From UBA7236 sp964638865 (GTDB lineage Bacteria; Bacteroidota; Bacteroidia; Chitinophagales; BACL12): a DNA stretch of 19,128 nucleotides. The DNA is taken from assembly GCA_964638865.1 (NCBI GenBank), contig CAZXBG010000078.1, forward strand, positions 1 to 19,128, in the 5' to 3' direction. A program made the translations under genes and the position numbers. Shown piece by piece: positions 7,680 to 16,296 of this stretch (positions are counted from its first letter, which is position 1; every line of letters starts with the position of its first letter). Below the pieces are notes generated by a model. The model did no database searches and was not told the DNA's origin. It saw only the letters and a program-made list of their open reading frames with translations.

Positions 7680-10600
7680 ATGAAACAATATCTTTTACTC
7701 GCCGCTTATTGCCTTATAAATTCAATTTTATTGGCACAAACCCCTGAAAAAAAAATATTACTACAAACCCATAATGGTGAATTCAATAATTTAATTTCAG
7801 CAGACCTCGATAATAATGGAATGGAAGATTTTATTGCATTTGAAGGTTATATTTCCTGGTTTGAAGGAACCGGGGATAGCATTTGGGGAAATTCACATAA
7901 TATAGCGGAAGATGGACTGTTAAATGTTAGTGATTGTCACACAATTGATGTTGATCTTGATGGTTTTATTGACCTTTTTTATACCACTGGTTATGGTGTC
8001 TATAATTTCGGTTGGCTTAAAAATCCTGGAATTATAGATGCACCTTGGATAAATAATGAATTAACAGGTGCGTATAACGATTTTATCGGATTATTTGATA
8101 TTGATGGCGACAGCGATAATGACCTTGTTTATGAAAACGATGCTTCACTTTTAAAGTGGAGAGAAAATATTGATTTAGACTTTTCGGATATTCATACCAT
8201 ACCTGATGCTTTGCCTGCTTTATTTGCCAGTTCTGTATGTGATTATGACAATGATGGTGATATGGATTGGACCGGATATTTCGACGATTGTTGTGTAAAA
8301 TATTTTAAGAATAACAGTGATGGAACTTTTACAGAATCAAGTGTTTCTACCGACGAATATGAAGATAATGTTTATTCAACAGATGTAAATGGAGATGGTT
8401 ATGCAGATGTTGTAATTTCCTATTATTCAAGTATCGATGTTGCAACTTTTAATCCGGTTACAAATACTTTTAATGCTGCCGGATATTGGGACGATGAAAA
8501 TTTCAGCGACCTGCAGTTTAGGGACATGGATGGAGATGGTGATGAGGATTGGATATTATTTTTTCAGGATGGATCTGAAATTGAGGTAAAATGGATCGAA
8601 CGCACAGGTGGAGCCATCTCTTTAGCAGATACAATTACTTTAATTTCAGGGCTTCCATCAACATCTCCGTATATTTCATTAATTGATTTCAATAATGACA
8701 CACAACCTGATATTTGGTTTGCAGATGGAATTGGAGTAGATATTTATTTAAATGAATTACCGGTTGGGTTTTCCGCATCAACAATTGACCCGGAAAATAC
8801 TTGTATGAGAATGGATATCAGCCGCATTTTTGATGTGGATAATGATGGTGATAATGATCTTATGGTGGCTTCGCACAATGGAAAATTGGGTTGGCTCAAA
8901 TATGATATTGCAACAGATTCTTTTTATGGAGTCCACTTTTTGCCAAATTTTGAAGCAAGTCCATATCCAACAATGATGAAAGAATTTGATGTTGACCTGG
9001 ATGGAGATCTGGATATTATCACAACTTTCAGAAGTGCCGGTGCATCTGAACAGGTTGCTTATTATTGTTTGAATGAGGGTGATGGAAATTTTAGTATACA
9101 TGAATTTGACGATATGGCATTTAATGATATTTGGCTCACAGATGCGGATGAAGATGGTGATGATGATCTTTTAGTTATGCAATTTTCATCCCCTAATTAT
9201 TTGCACTTATATTTAAATTCTGGTGATACAAGTTCTTTATTTAATTATACTGAACAAATAACACCGACCGACACCTGGAAATCATTTGATATGATAGATA
9301 TTGACAATGATGGTGATGATGATTTCATCGGCGCCAAAGTTTCATCAACTCAGATCCAAAAAATTACCAATATTTTTGGCGGAACTTTTTCAGCGCCGGT
9401 ATTTTATTTATCAACCCCCTGCACAGCAGTTGCAGCAATATATACAGATGATTTTGATAATGATGCCGATGTCGATTATATGTATGTTTGTACCGTTTCT
9501 GAAAATGTAACCTTGGCAACTAATGAAGCTGGAAGTTTTAGTTATTCAAACATAGGTGATTTTGCTACACCATCAATCGCGGGTCCATCCTATACAGAAA
9601 CAAAAGATATAAATGGAGATAGCATTCCTGATCTGATCAATTCTTTATATACCGGATCTACCAATATTAAATTTTCAACCGGCCCAGGCACTTTTGCAGA
9701 TATTTATGTGAATATTTATTCTGAATTTGGTGCATTCGGATATTTCGATAATAATGAAATGGTCGACTTTGTTGGTGCTGGCGATTTTGAATATTATTTA
9801 CTATACAATGCCATATTTGCGGCACCTGCTTATACTATTTCCGAGCCAAGTGCAACTTATTTAGTAGAAAATGGTGCTTCTGACGGTGTTACAATCACTT
9901 TTACAGAGATACCGCAGGTTGCATTGCAGATTGATATTTACCCTTCGGGAAGTATTAATGCCGGCGCAGGAGAAGGAATTCTCGTGAGTTTAATTTTTTA
10001 TCCGGATGAATCAGCTTTAATTCCTCAAACTATAGCATGGGCTGTTCCGGATGATGCAATAATTGAAGACATCGCTTATAATGCTGTTCAAATTGTAAAT
10101 GAACCTATATCATGGGGAATTTACGATGGATCAATAAATGAAACATACAGTTATCTTATTATTGATAATGATGCCGGTTTATTTCTTAGCGGTGAAGTAT
10201 TAACTTTAGTGGAAGGTGTAACTTTTGCAACCATGTCGGGCCATATCAATATTATTCCCTCGGTGGAAACTCTTGTTAATATCATTCCCGGTGAACATAT
10301 AAATGCAGGGGAGGGGGCCGGGGAAATTAAGAGTGTTACCCTTTTATCAGGTCTAGATGGTTTAAACGATTTTCTGTTTACCCTTTCCGTAGAGGATGAT
10401 TATATTCATGAACTTAATATAACGGAGGAAGTAAATTTTGATCTAAATTCTGCTGAAATCATTCTGGATGAACTTATGCCTGCACCAATTTTAGTTTACA
10501 TAAATGACAATGATTTTGTTTCAATATCAACTGCTTTTCCTGCATCAATAATTACAGAAGAAATTGAACCATTTACCATAGGATTTAATTTAAGTTCAGC

Positions 10601-11468
10601 ACCAAATGCTGATGTAATTATTCATGCAATTCCCGATGCGCAATTCGACCTTGGAGCCGGAACAGGAATGCCTGTTTCCATCATATTTATTGCAGACGGA
10701 ACCTTGCCCGTGTTTCAGAATTTTAATGGAACAGCAGTGGAAGATGGTATTTACGAAGGATTACATGCAGGTTCTATCACTTTTACAGTTGAAACCACCG
10801 ATTCCTTTTATGCAGATCTATTAATTGATGATTTATTTTTGAATATTATTGATAATCCCGCAATGGAAGGAGTAAGTATTGCATTTGCAAATACGGAATA
10901 TTATTTAGAAGGTACTTTAGAAATGCCCGCCGGGATTAATTTATTTTCCATTCCTGATGAAGAGGTAATTGTTTATGCAACACCTGATGAACAATTGGAC
11001 CTTGGAAGTGGACCGGGAAATGCAATATATTTTATTTTTGAACCAACATCTGATGCCCTTGAACCACAAACAATTTATATAGCGATTGTGGATGACCTCT
11101 TAGTTGAAGGAGATCACACCGGGACTATCACCTTTACTTCGGAGTCTGGTGACATCGTCTATGAGGATCTAAGTATTCCGGATTTAGTTATTAATATTTC
11201 TGATAATGATAACGAAGTTGCAATAGAAAATACTGATCAAAATTTGTTTGCGATTTATCCAACAATCAACAATGGAATATTTACCGTTCAGCTTGGTACC
11301 GGAGAGAATATTATTTCTGTGATAAATACGCAGGGGCAATTAATATTTCACCATACCATAAATGAAAGTATCGTGATAGATATATCATCTAATCCGGCAG
11401 GGAAATATTTTGTTGTGCTGAACGAAAATAATAAACTGTATACACAGGCAATTGAAATTGTTAAATAA
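7680..11468 (+). CDS. T9SS-secreted protein with 14 FG-GAP/VCBS repeats and four Calx-beta-like repeats
   Basis: 1262 residues. A signal peptide (about 1-20, ending LLAQ) leads into about 680 residues holding fourteen Asp-rich calcium-binding loops of the DxDxDGxxD type; clear examples are DVDLDGFID (about 90), DYDNDGDMD, DMDGDGDED, DVDNDGDND, DADEDGDDD and DIDNDGDDD, with more divergent ones at both ends. Fourteen loops fit two seven-bladed beta-propellers. Residues about 715-1175 hold four repeats of about 110-118 residues, each ending near IxDND or IxDN, resembling Calx-beta modules. The last 75 or so residues (FAIYPTINNGIFTVQL, then VINTQGQL and AGKYFVVL) are a type A T9SS sorting domain, normally removed after passage across the outer membrane. 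The likely role is adhesion or surface binding; no enzyme domain is seen. It appears monocistronic, ending at a strong terminator. Confidence 0.9.
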   Translation: MKQYLLLAAYCLINSILLAQTPEKKILLQTHNGEFNNLISADLDNNGMEDFIAFEGYISWFEGTGDSIWGNSHNIAEDGLLNVSDCHTIDVDLDGFIDLFYTTGYGVYNFGWLKNPGIIDAPWINNELTGAYNDFIGLFDIDGDSDNDLVYENDASLLKWRENIDLDFSDIHTIPDALPALFASSVCDYDNDGDMDWTGYFDDCCVKYFKNNSDGTFTESSVSTDEYEDNVYSTDVNGDGYADVVISYYSSIDVATFNPVTNTFNAAGYWDDENFSDLQFRDMDGDGDEDWILFFQDGSEIEVKWIERTGGAISLADTITLISGLPSTSPYISLIDFNNDTQPDIWFADGIGVDIYLNELPVGFSASTIDPENTCMRMDISRIFDVDNDGDNDLMVASHNGKLGWLKYDIATDSFYGVHFLPNFEASPYPTMMKEFDVDLDGDLDIITTFRSAGASEQVAYYCLNEGDGNFSIHEFDDMAFNDIWLTDADEDGDDDLLVMQFSSPNYLHLYLNSGDTSSLFNYTEQITPTDTWKSFDMIDIDNDGDDDFIGAKVSSTQIQKITNIFGGTFSAPVFYLSTPCTAVAAIYTDDFDNDADVDYMYVCTVSENVTLATNEAGSFSYSNIGDFATPSIAGPSYTETKDINGDSIPDLINSLYTGSTNIKFSTGPGTFADIYVNIYSEFGAFGYFDNNEMVDFVGAGDFEYYLLYNAIFAAPAYTISEPSATYLVENGASDGVTITFTEIPQVALQIDIYPSGSINAGAGEGILVSLIFYPDESALIPQTIAWAVPDDAIIEDIAYNAVQIVNEPISWGIYDGSINETYSYLIIDNDAGLFLSGEVLTLVEGVTFATMSGHINIIPSVETLVNIIPGEHINAGEGAGEIKSVTLLSGLDGLNDFLFTLSVEDDYIHELNITEEVNFDLNSAEIILDELMPAPILVYINDNDFVSISTAFPASIITEEIEPFTIGFNLSSAPNADVIIHAIPDAQFDLGAGTGMPVSIIFIADGTLPVFQNFNGTAVEDGIYEGLHAGSITFTVETTDSFYADLLIDDLFLNIIDNPAMEGVSIAFANTEYYLEGTLEMPAGINLFSIPDEEVIVYATPDEQLDLGSGPGNAIYFIFEPTSDALEPQTIYIAIVDDLLVEGDHTGTITFTSESGDIVYEDLSIPDLVINISDNDNEVAIENTDQNLFAIYPTINNGIFTVQLGTGENIISVINTQGQLIFHHTINESIVIDISSNPAGKYFVVLNENNKLYTQAIEIVK

Positions 11469-11525
11469 TAAAGCTGTGATCTGCAAAAGGAGCTGTCTCC
11501 ATTAAACACTTTTTTGTAAATCAAG

Positions 11526-11559
11526 AAACCGCAATATTTTCAGATATTGCGGTTTTTTT
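11526..11559 (+). terminator. Intrinsic terminator after the FG-GAP protein gene
   Basis: AAACCGCAATAT (11526-11537) pairs perfectly with ATATTGCGGTTT (11544-11555) around the loop TTTCAG, and a run of seven T (11553-11559) follows. A 12-base stem with a GC-rich base and a T-tract is a textbook factor-independent terminator. It isolates pckA from the upstream gene. Confidence 0.93.
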
Positions 11560-11768
11560 AATATGTAAAAACCACTAAAATGGATGAGGAATACAATTTT
11601 TTTCAACAACCATAATCTACAGCTCAAAAAAGCAACATTTTAGTGAGAGATAGTGACAGCAATGGTTTGCAGATTTTTTTAAAACATTTGTCACAAAATT
11701 TTGATACAAAAAGACATTTTTTTCTAAAATTGATGACTAAAGTAATCCCTAATAAAAAAAGGCTGGAT

Positions 11769-11776
11769 TATCTTTG
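11769..11776 (+). promoter_or_regulatory. Bacteroidota -7 promoter element for pckA
   Basis: TATCTTTG matches TAnnTTTG exactly and lies 25 bases before the ATG at 11802, implying a leader of about 20 bases. A -33 TTTG is not visible at the usual spacing. It decides the pckA start, because all upstream in-frame ATGs precede it. Confidence 0.55.
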
Positions 11777-11801
11777 CAGCCGAAACAACCTTTCTCATCA
11801 A

Positions 11802-13415
11802 ATGAACGAATCAGGAATTAAAAATCCTTCTGCTTCTTTAAGCAAAATTGGCCTGAACCACACTGCAAATGCATACTGGAACCTATCTCCCGCCGAATTG
11901 GTGGAGCATACGATCTCGCGCGGCTTAGGTGTGCTTGCCGATAGCGGTGCACTGGTTGTGGACACCGGAAAATTCAGAGGAAGAGCTCCAAAGGATAAAT
12001 TTACAGTGCGCGATGAAAAAACTGCCAATACTGTTGACTGGAACAATGTGAATTTTCCAATAGAAGGTGAGGTTTTCGATAAATTATATCAAAAAGTTTT
12101 GAACTACCTCAGTTCTAAGGATATTTGGGTGCGCGATAACTTTGCCTGCGCCGATCCTAAATACCGAATCAATATCCGGACAATAAATGAACTTCCCTGG
12201 GGAAACCTCTTTTGCGACAATATGTTTTTGCGTCCTTCTCTGGAGGAAATAAAAACACAGGAACCCGATTGGATCATCATCAATGCACCTAAATTTCTTG
12301 CTGATCCTGCGGTTGATGGCACAAGGGAAAAGAATTTTGCGATGATCGATTTTACAAAACGCATTATTTTGATAGGGGGAACCGGTTACACAGGTGAAAT
12401 GAAAAAGGGAATTTTTACCGTGCTCAACTTTTGGTTACCCCAGGAAAAAGGCGTTCTAAGCATGCATTGTTCTGCAAATGTTGGAAAGGATGATGATGTA
12501 GCGATTTTCTTTGGATTATCCGGAACCGGCAAAACAACTTTAAGCGCAGACCCTGACAGGAGATTGATAGGCGATGATGAACACGGCTGGACAGAGGACA
12601 GCGTTTTCAATTTTGAAGGTGGTTGTTATGCCAAATGTGTGAATCTTTCTGCTGAAAATGAACCGCAGATATACAGTGCAATTAAATTCGGATCCATACT
12701 TGAAAATATTGAATTTTATCCGGGCAGCAGAAAAGTTGATTTTACAAATATCAGTAAAACTGAAAATACACGGGTGAGTTATCCGATAGAATTTATAGAT
12801 AACATCATGAAACCGAGTATGGGCGGACTTCCAAAAAATATTTTCTTCCTTACTTGTGATGCATTTGGAGTATTACCTCCGATCAGTAAATTAACACCCG
12901 GTCAGGCTATGTATCAGTTTTTAAGCGGATATACTGCTAAAGTGGCAGGAACAGAAGCAGGAATAACAGAGCCACAACTCACTTTTTCGACGTGTTTTGG
13001 AGCTCCTTTCATGCCATTACATCCTACAAAATATGCAGAGATGTTAGGGGAAAAAATGACCAAACAAAAAGTAAACGTTTGGATGATCAACACCGGTTGG
13101 TCGGGTGGATCTTATGGCACCGGTAAACGCATGAAATTATCCTACACCAGAGCTATGATCACAGCAGCATTAAGAGGTGAATTGGACAATGTCCAATATC
13201 AGGCTCATGAAGTTTTCGGATTAATGATACCGCAAACATGCCCGAATGTTCCTGCTGAAATATTAAATCCAAGAAATACCTGGGCTGATAAGACACTTTA
13301 CGATACGAAGGCAGCAAACCTTGCCGTACAATTCGTGCATAATTTTGAAAAGTATGCCGATAAAGCAAATGCAGAAATACTAGCCGCTGCGCCAAAGGTT
13401 AATGCTAAAGTGTAA
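11802..13415 (+). CDS. pckA: Phosphoenolpyruvate carboxykinase (ATP)
   Basis: 537 residues from the ATG at 11802, the usual length of ATP-dependent PEPCK. The enzyme interconverts oxaloacetate plus ATP and phosphoenolpyruvate plus CO2 plus ADP in the cytoplasm, at the entry to gluconeogenesis. Seen: the oxaloacetate-site segment RGRAPKDKF (about 59-67), YTGEMKKG (196-203), MHCSAN (221-226), the P-loop GLSGTGKTT (238-246), the metal-binding IGDDEHGW (256-263) and FEGGCYAK (271-278). These are hallmarks of the ATP form, not the GTP form. The open frame extends 53 codons upstream to 11643, but that sequence contains the promoter element. The gene is monocistronic, bracketed by terminators. Confidence 0.97.
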   Translation: MNESGIKNPSASLSKIGLNHTANAYWNLSPAELVEHTISRGLGVLADSGALVVDTGKFRGRAPKDKFTVRDEKTANTVDWNNVNFPIEGEVFDKLYQKVLNYLSSKDIWVRDNFACADPKYRINIRTINELPWGNLFCDNMFLRPSLEEIKTQEPDWIIINAPKFLADPAVDGTREKNFAMIDFTKRIILIGGTGYTGEMKKGIFTVLNFWLPQEKGVLSMHCSANVGKDDDVAIFFGLSGTGKTTLSADPDRRLIGDDEHGWTEDSVFNFEGGCYAKCVNLSAENEPQIYSAIKFGSILENIEFYPGSRKVDFTNISKTENTRVSYPIEFIDNIMKPSMGGLPKNIFFLTCDAFGVLPPISKLTPGQAMYQFLSGYTAKVAGTEAGITEPQLTFSTCFGAPFMPLHPTKYAEMLGEKMTKQKVNVWMINTGWSGGSYGTGKRMKLSYTRAMITAALRGELDNVQYQAHEVFGLMIPQTCPNVPAEILNPRNTWADKTLYDTKAANLAVQFVHNFEKYADKANAEILAAAPKVNAKV

Positions 13416-13429
13416 TTATTACTGTATTT

Positions 13430-13462
13430 AAAAGGCATCCGGAATATTTCGGAGGGCTTTTT
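13430..13462 (+). terminator. Intrinsic terminator after pckA
   Basis: AAAAGGCATCCG (13430-13441) pairs with CGGAGGGCTTTT (13450-13461) over a GAATATTT loop, with two internal mismatches (G-G and A-G). The 3' arm runs into TTTTT. It lies 14 bases after the pckA stop codon. Confidence 0.75.
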
Positions 13463-13508
13463 ATTTGTATACTTTAACGAATGTTTCGATTTGTTTATGG
13501 AATTTTCC

Positions 13509-13516
13509 TAATTTCG
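13509..13516 (+). promoter_or_regulatory. Possible -7 promoter element for the T9SS/rsmE gene cluster
   Basis: TAATTTCG differs by one base from TAnnTTTG and lies 14 bases before the ATG at 13531, just after the pckA terminator, where a promoter for the five-gene cluster is needed. A TTTG at 13490-13493 is closer than the usual spacing. The position is better evidence than the sequence. Confidence 0.35.
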
Positions 13517-13530
13517 TGGAAATAATAACG

Positions 13531-14310
13531 ATGAAAAAGATAGGCATTATAATATTTACTTTATCAGCTGGACTACTTTTTTGTTCTTTTTTATTAAGGT
13601 CAAGTCCCGAAAGATATTTGAAGAAGCAGGGTTTTAGATTCATCTCACAATCAACAGAAAATAAGGAAGTGGGCTTTTATATTTTCGAAACTGAAATTTC
13701 TAATTCCAATTATAAATATTTTTTGAACGATATAAAATCAAAAGGTCGTTCAGAGGTTTATACGATCGCAATGGTGGATAGCAGTGCATGGGAAATTGCT
13801 TTCCAGGATTTTGCACCTTATACTAATTTTTACTTTCAGCAGGAATCCTATGATCAATATCCTGTAGTAAATATTTCTTACGACGGAGCTATTTTATATT
13901 GTAAATGGCTTACTGAAGTATATAAAAGTGAGGGTTATGATATTACTGTCTCACTCCCGGATTCTATTCAATGGAAAACTGCTGCTAAAGGTGGTAATGA
14001 AGAAAATATTTACAGTTGGGAAGGATCTGCCAATGTAAATAAAAAAGGTTTTTATAAGTGCAATGCTAAAAAAGAGGAAGAATGTAGTTATGTTACAGCA
14101 CCTATATATTCTTTCGAAAAAAACAATTTTGGACTTTACAACACCTGCGGAAACGTAGCGGAAATGTTGAAAGAAAAAGGCCTTCACAAAGGTGGAAGCT
14201 GGAATAGTCCGCTGAATTATGTAGAAATTGATTCTAAAGATGAATATGCAGGTATTTCGGAGCCTTCACCCTATATCGGATTTCGCCCGGTTGCTATTAT
14301 TAATCATTAA
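13531..14310 (+). CDS. FGE/sulfatase-modifying-factor fold protein, GldK/GldJ-like, probably non-catalytic
   Basis: 259 residues from the ATG at 13531; 22 upstream codons are open but precede a clear hydrophobic N-terminus (3-22). Cys18 in GLLFCS could be lipidated, but the lipobox is poor, so a membrane anchor or signal peptide are also possible. The FGE-sulfatase domain (about 35-255) shows YPVVNISYDGAILYCKWL (110-127), LPDSIQWKTAAKGG (142-155), NNFGLYNTCGNVAEM (198-212), HKGGSWN (219-225) and YIGFRPV (248-254). True formylglycine-generating enzymes carry a cysteine pair near the C-terminus, after GNVWEW and around KGGS; here there is none, and the Trp after GNVAE is replaced by Met. The T9SS/gliding lipoproteins GldK and GldJ share this fold without catalysis. 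First gene of the cluster with a type B sorting-domain protein and PorP/SprF. A structural role on the cell surface is inferred. Confidence 0.75.
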   Translation: MKKIGIIIFTLSAGLLFCSFLLRSSPERYLKKQGFRFISQSTENKEVGFYIFETEISNSNYKYFLNDIKSKGRSEVYTIAMVDSSAWEIAFQDFAPYTNFYFQQESYDQYPVVNISYDGAILYCKWLTEVYKSEGYDITVSLPDSIQWKTAAKGGNEENIYSWEGSANVNKKGFYKCNAKKEEECSYVTAPIYSFEKNNFGLYNTCGNVAEMLKEKGLHKGGSWNSPLNYVEIDSKDEYAGISEPSPYIGFRPVAIINH

Positions 14311-14330
14311 TTGTTTATTTTTAAGATATT

Positions 14331-14684
14331 ATGCGCACAATAATTCTGGTTTTTAGTTTTCTTATATTAAATATTTTTAACACTAAGGCACAAACCGGAG
14401 TTTGCGATTCACTTATTATTCCGAATGTAATAACACCAAACGGTGACGGTTTTAATGATGTTTGGGTAATTGAGTGTATAGAGAATTTTCCCGGCAATGA
14501 AATTCAGGTTTATAGCAGATGGGGAGAAATAATTTATCAGGCTTTCGGATATGATAATAATTGGAATGGAACCTGGGATAAAACGAAAGGTGATCTTCCG
14601 GTTGGCACTTACGTTTATATAATAAAATTAAATGGGATTGGTGAAGAAGAATCCATTACAGGAGCCCTAACTATAATTAGATGA
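14331..14684 (+). CDS. Tiny secreted protein made almost only of a T9SS type B (gliding-motility-type) sorting domain
   Basis: 117 residues. A signal peptide (about 1-20, NTKA|Q) leaves a mature chain of about 97 residues. Nearly all of it is the gliding-motility C-terminal domain: IPNVITPNGDGFNDVW (about 30-45), IQVYSRWGEIIY (58-69), NNWNGTWD (76-83) and LPVGTYVYIIKLNG (89-102). This domain normally sits at the end of very large surface proteins and directs T9SS export, often with a PorP/SprF partner. Here there is no passenger, only about nine residues before it, with Cys25 and Cys49 as a possible disulfide. The stop overlaps the PorP/SprF start by 4 bases (ATGA), so the two are translationally coupled. 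It may be an orphan substrate, an adaptor or the remnant of a longer adhesin; no frameshifted upstream coding is visible in the 20-base gap. Confidence 0.85.
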   Translation: MRTIILVFSFLILNIFNTKAQTGVCDSLIIPNVITPNGDGFNDVWVIECIENFPGNEIQVYSRWGEIIYQAFGYDNNWNGTWDKTKGDLPVGTYVYIIKLNGIGEEESITGALTIIR

Positions 14685-15571
14685 AAATAAAAAATTTCTG
14701 TTTTACCGGTTTGTTTTTTATTGTTTTTTCCTGTACTTATGCTCAACAAGCAGTTTTTTCACAATACTATTTTAATCCCGTTTACAGCAATCCTGCTTTT
14801 ACAGGAAGTGATTATAAATTAAGTATAAGAACACAATACAGATCCATGTGGTCAGGTCTTGGATTAGGGCCTAATACTGCTTTAATAATGGCACATAGTC
14901 CTATAGGGCTATCGGCCTCATCAATTGGTGTTAGTTTGATGAATGACTATATCGGACTTTCGAATGCAACTGATGCATCCATATTTTATGCCTACAGATT
15001 TCAAACAAAAATCGGCAGAATAGCTGCAGGAACTAATATTAATTTTGAAAATTATACGCAGAATCTTTCCAATGCATTGCCAAAAGATCCGGGTGATCCT
15101 GTATTGGCAGCAGATATCAATTTATTTTTATTTAATTTGGGTTTTGGTTTGGTTTGGGAAAATGAGTTTGGATATTTTGGAATATCATCACCCGCAATAT
15201 TAAAAAATTCACTTTCCGAAAATAATAATTCTGCTGAATCAAAAACTATAATTCAATTTAATATGATAGGTGCTTATACTATTGATATTAATTCTTTGTG
15301 GAAGATAACGCCTTCTGTTTTATATAAATACCTCGAAACCATGCCAAGTCAGTTTGACATTCAGGTGCATTTGTTATACAACGATCAATTTCAATTCGAT
15401 TTGGGATATCGCACAAACACTACTTATGTAGTTGGTGTATCGTATAAATTTTTGGATGAATTGCAGATTGGTTATTGTTACGATCTTGATAATAGTTCTT
15501 TTGGTTCCGCGAGTGGAGGAAGTCATGAATTATTAGTTGGTTATGGTTTAAATAAAAGTAAATCGGAATAA
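14681..15571 (+). CDS. PorP/SprF family T9SS outer-membrane protein
   Basis: 296 residues. Signal peptide about 1-22 (ending TYAQ), then the family N-terminus: QAVFSQYYFNPVYSNPAFTGS (about 23-43) and RTQYRSMW. The rest is a run of amphipathic beta strands with a periodic Gly/aromatic pattern (for example ITPSVLYKY, FDLGYRTNT, LQIGYCYD, ELLVGYGL), as expected for an outer-membrane barrel. Family members accompany type B sorting-domain proteins and are needed for export or anchoring of SprB-like adhesins. The gene overlaps the type B sorting-domain gene by 4 bases, which makes that protein the obvious partner. It lacks the OmpA-like extension that some family members carry. The Bacteroidota usually have many paralogues, so no specific gene name is given. 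Confidence 0.88.
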   Translation: MKIKNFCFTGLFFIVFSCTYAQQAVFSQYYFNPVYSNPAFTGSDYKLSIRTQYRSMWSGLGLGPNTALIMAHSPIGLSASSIGVSLMNDYIGLSNATDASIFYAYRFQTKIGRIAAGTNINFENYTQNLSNALPKDPGDPVLAADINLFLFNLGFGLVWENEFGYFGISSPAILKNSLSENNNSAESKTIIQFNMIGAYTIDINSLWKITPSVLYKYLETMPSQFDIQVHLLYNDQFQFDLGYRTNTTYVVGVSYKFLDELQIGYCYDLDNSSFGSASGGSHELLVGYGLNKSKSE

Positions 15572-15579
15572 AATTCTTT

Positions 15580-16296
15580 ATGCATTTATTTTATGCCCCA
15601 GATATTACAGAAAAGGAGAATTACCGGCTTTCGGATAAAGAATCGCATCACATAATTCATGTATTGAGATCGATGCTTGGCGATACCCTTTTTTTAACGG
15701 ATGGGAAAGGAAATATTTTTGAAACGGAATTAACAGAGATCACAAAAAAGTATGGGGTTGTTAAAATACTTTCGCATAAAAAATCTCCCTCAAAAAATTA
15801 TAAAATTCATATAACAATTGCACCTCCAAAAACTGGTGATCGACTTGATTTTTTATTGGAGAAGCTGACGGAGCTTGGTGCAGATCAAATTACTCCGCTT
15901 GAAACACAAAATTCAGAAAGAAGGAAATTCAATCGCGAAAAAGAGGAGCACACTCTCATAGCCGCAATAAAACAATCAGGGAATCCGTTTTTACCGGTAT
16001 TAAATGATATGACAGAATTTCACAAATTTATCACTTCCACTAAGAATAGCACTTCCGAAAAATATATCTGTTATTGCAAAGGTGATAATAAGGTTATGCT
16101 TGCCAAATTGTATAAACCACAAAATGATGTAATAATCTGTATTGGTCCAGAAGGTGACTTTACCGGGGAAGAGATTAAATTTGCACTTGAAAATAATTTT
16201 ATTCCTGCAAGCCTTGGCGATCAGATCATGCGCACTGAAACAGCGGGAATTATATCAGCCGGGATCATTAATACCATTAATCAATTAGCATCATGA
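15580..16296 (+). CDS. rsmE: 16S rRNA (uracil(1498)-N3)-methyltransferase RsmE
   Basis: 238 residues. RsmE is a SPOUT-class enzyme that methylates N3 of U1498 in 16S rRNA. The N-terminal PUA-like part has SHHIIHVLR (22-30) and LTDGKG (39-44). The SPOUT part shows KTGDRLDFLLEKLTELG (84-100), IKQSGNP (130-136), IGPEGDF (188-194) and LGDQIMRTETA (212-222), which form the SAM-binding trefoil knot. It starts 8 bases after the PorP/SprF gene and overlaps the DUF4159 gene by 4 bases, so it is co-transcribed with both neighbours. Confidence 0.95.
   Translation: MHLFYAPDITEKENYRLSDKESHHIIHVLRSMLGDTLFLTDGKGNIFETELTEITKKYGVVKILSHKKSPSKNYKIHITIAPPKTGDRLDFLLEKLTELGADQITPLETQNSERRKFNREKEEHTLIAAIKQSGNPFLPVLNDMTEFHKFITSTKNSTSEKYICYCKGDNKVMLAKLYKPQNDVIICIGPEGDFTGEEIKFALENNFIPASLGDQIMRTETAGIISAGIINTINQLAS

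Larger units (their letters stand above)
11469..11801 (+). other. Gap between the FG-GAP gene and pckA: terminator then promoter region
   Basis: No gene. It holds the intrinsic terminator at 11526-11559, an A/T-rich stretch with several T-runs, and the pckA promoter element at 11769-11776. The pckA reading frame stays open back to 11643, but translation of that part resembles no PEPCK and lies upstream of the promoter, so I read it as non-coding. A weak GGAG-CTGT-CTCC hairpin is at 11489-11500. Confidence 0.6.
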
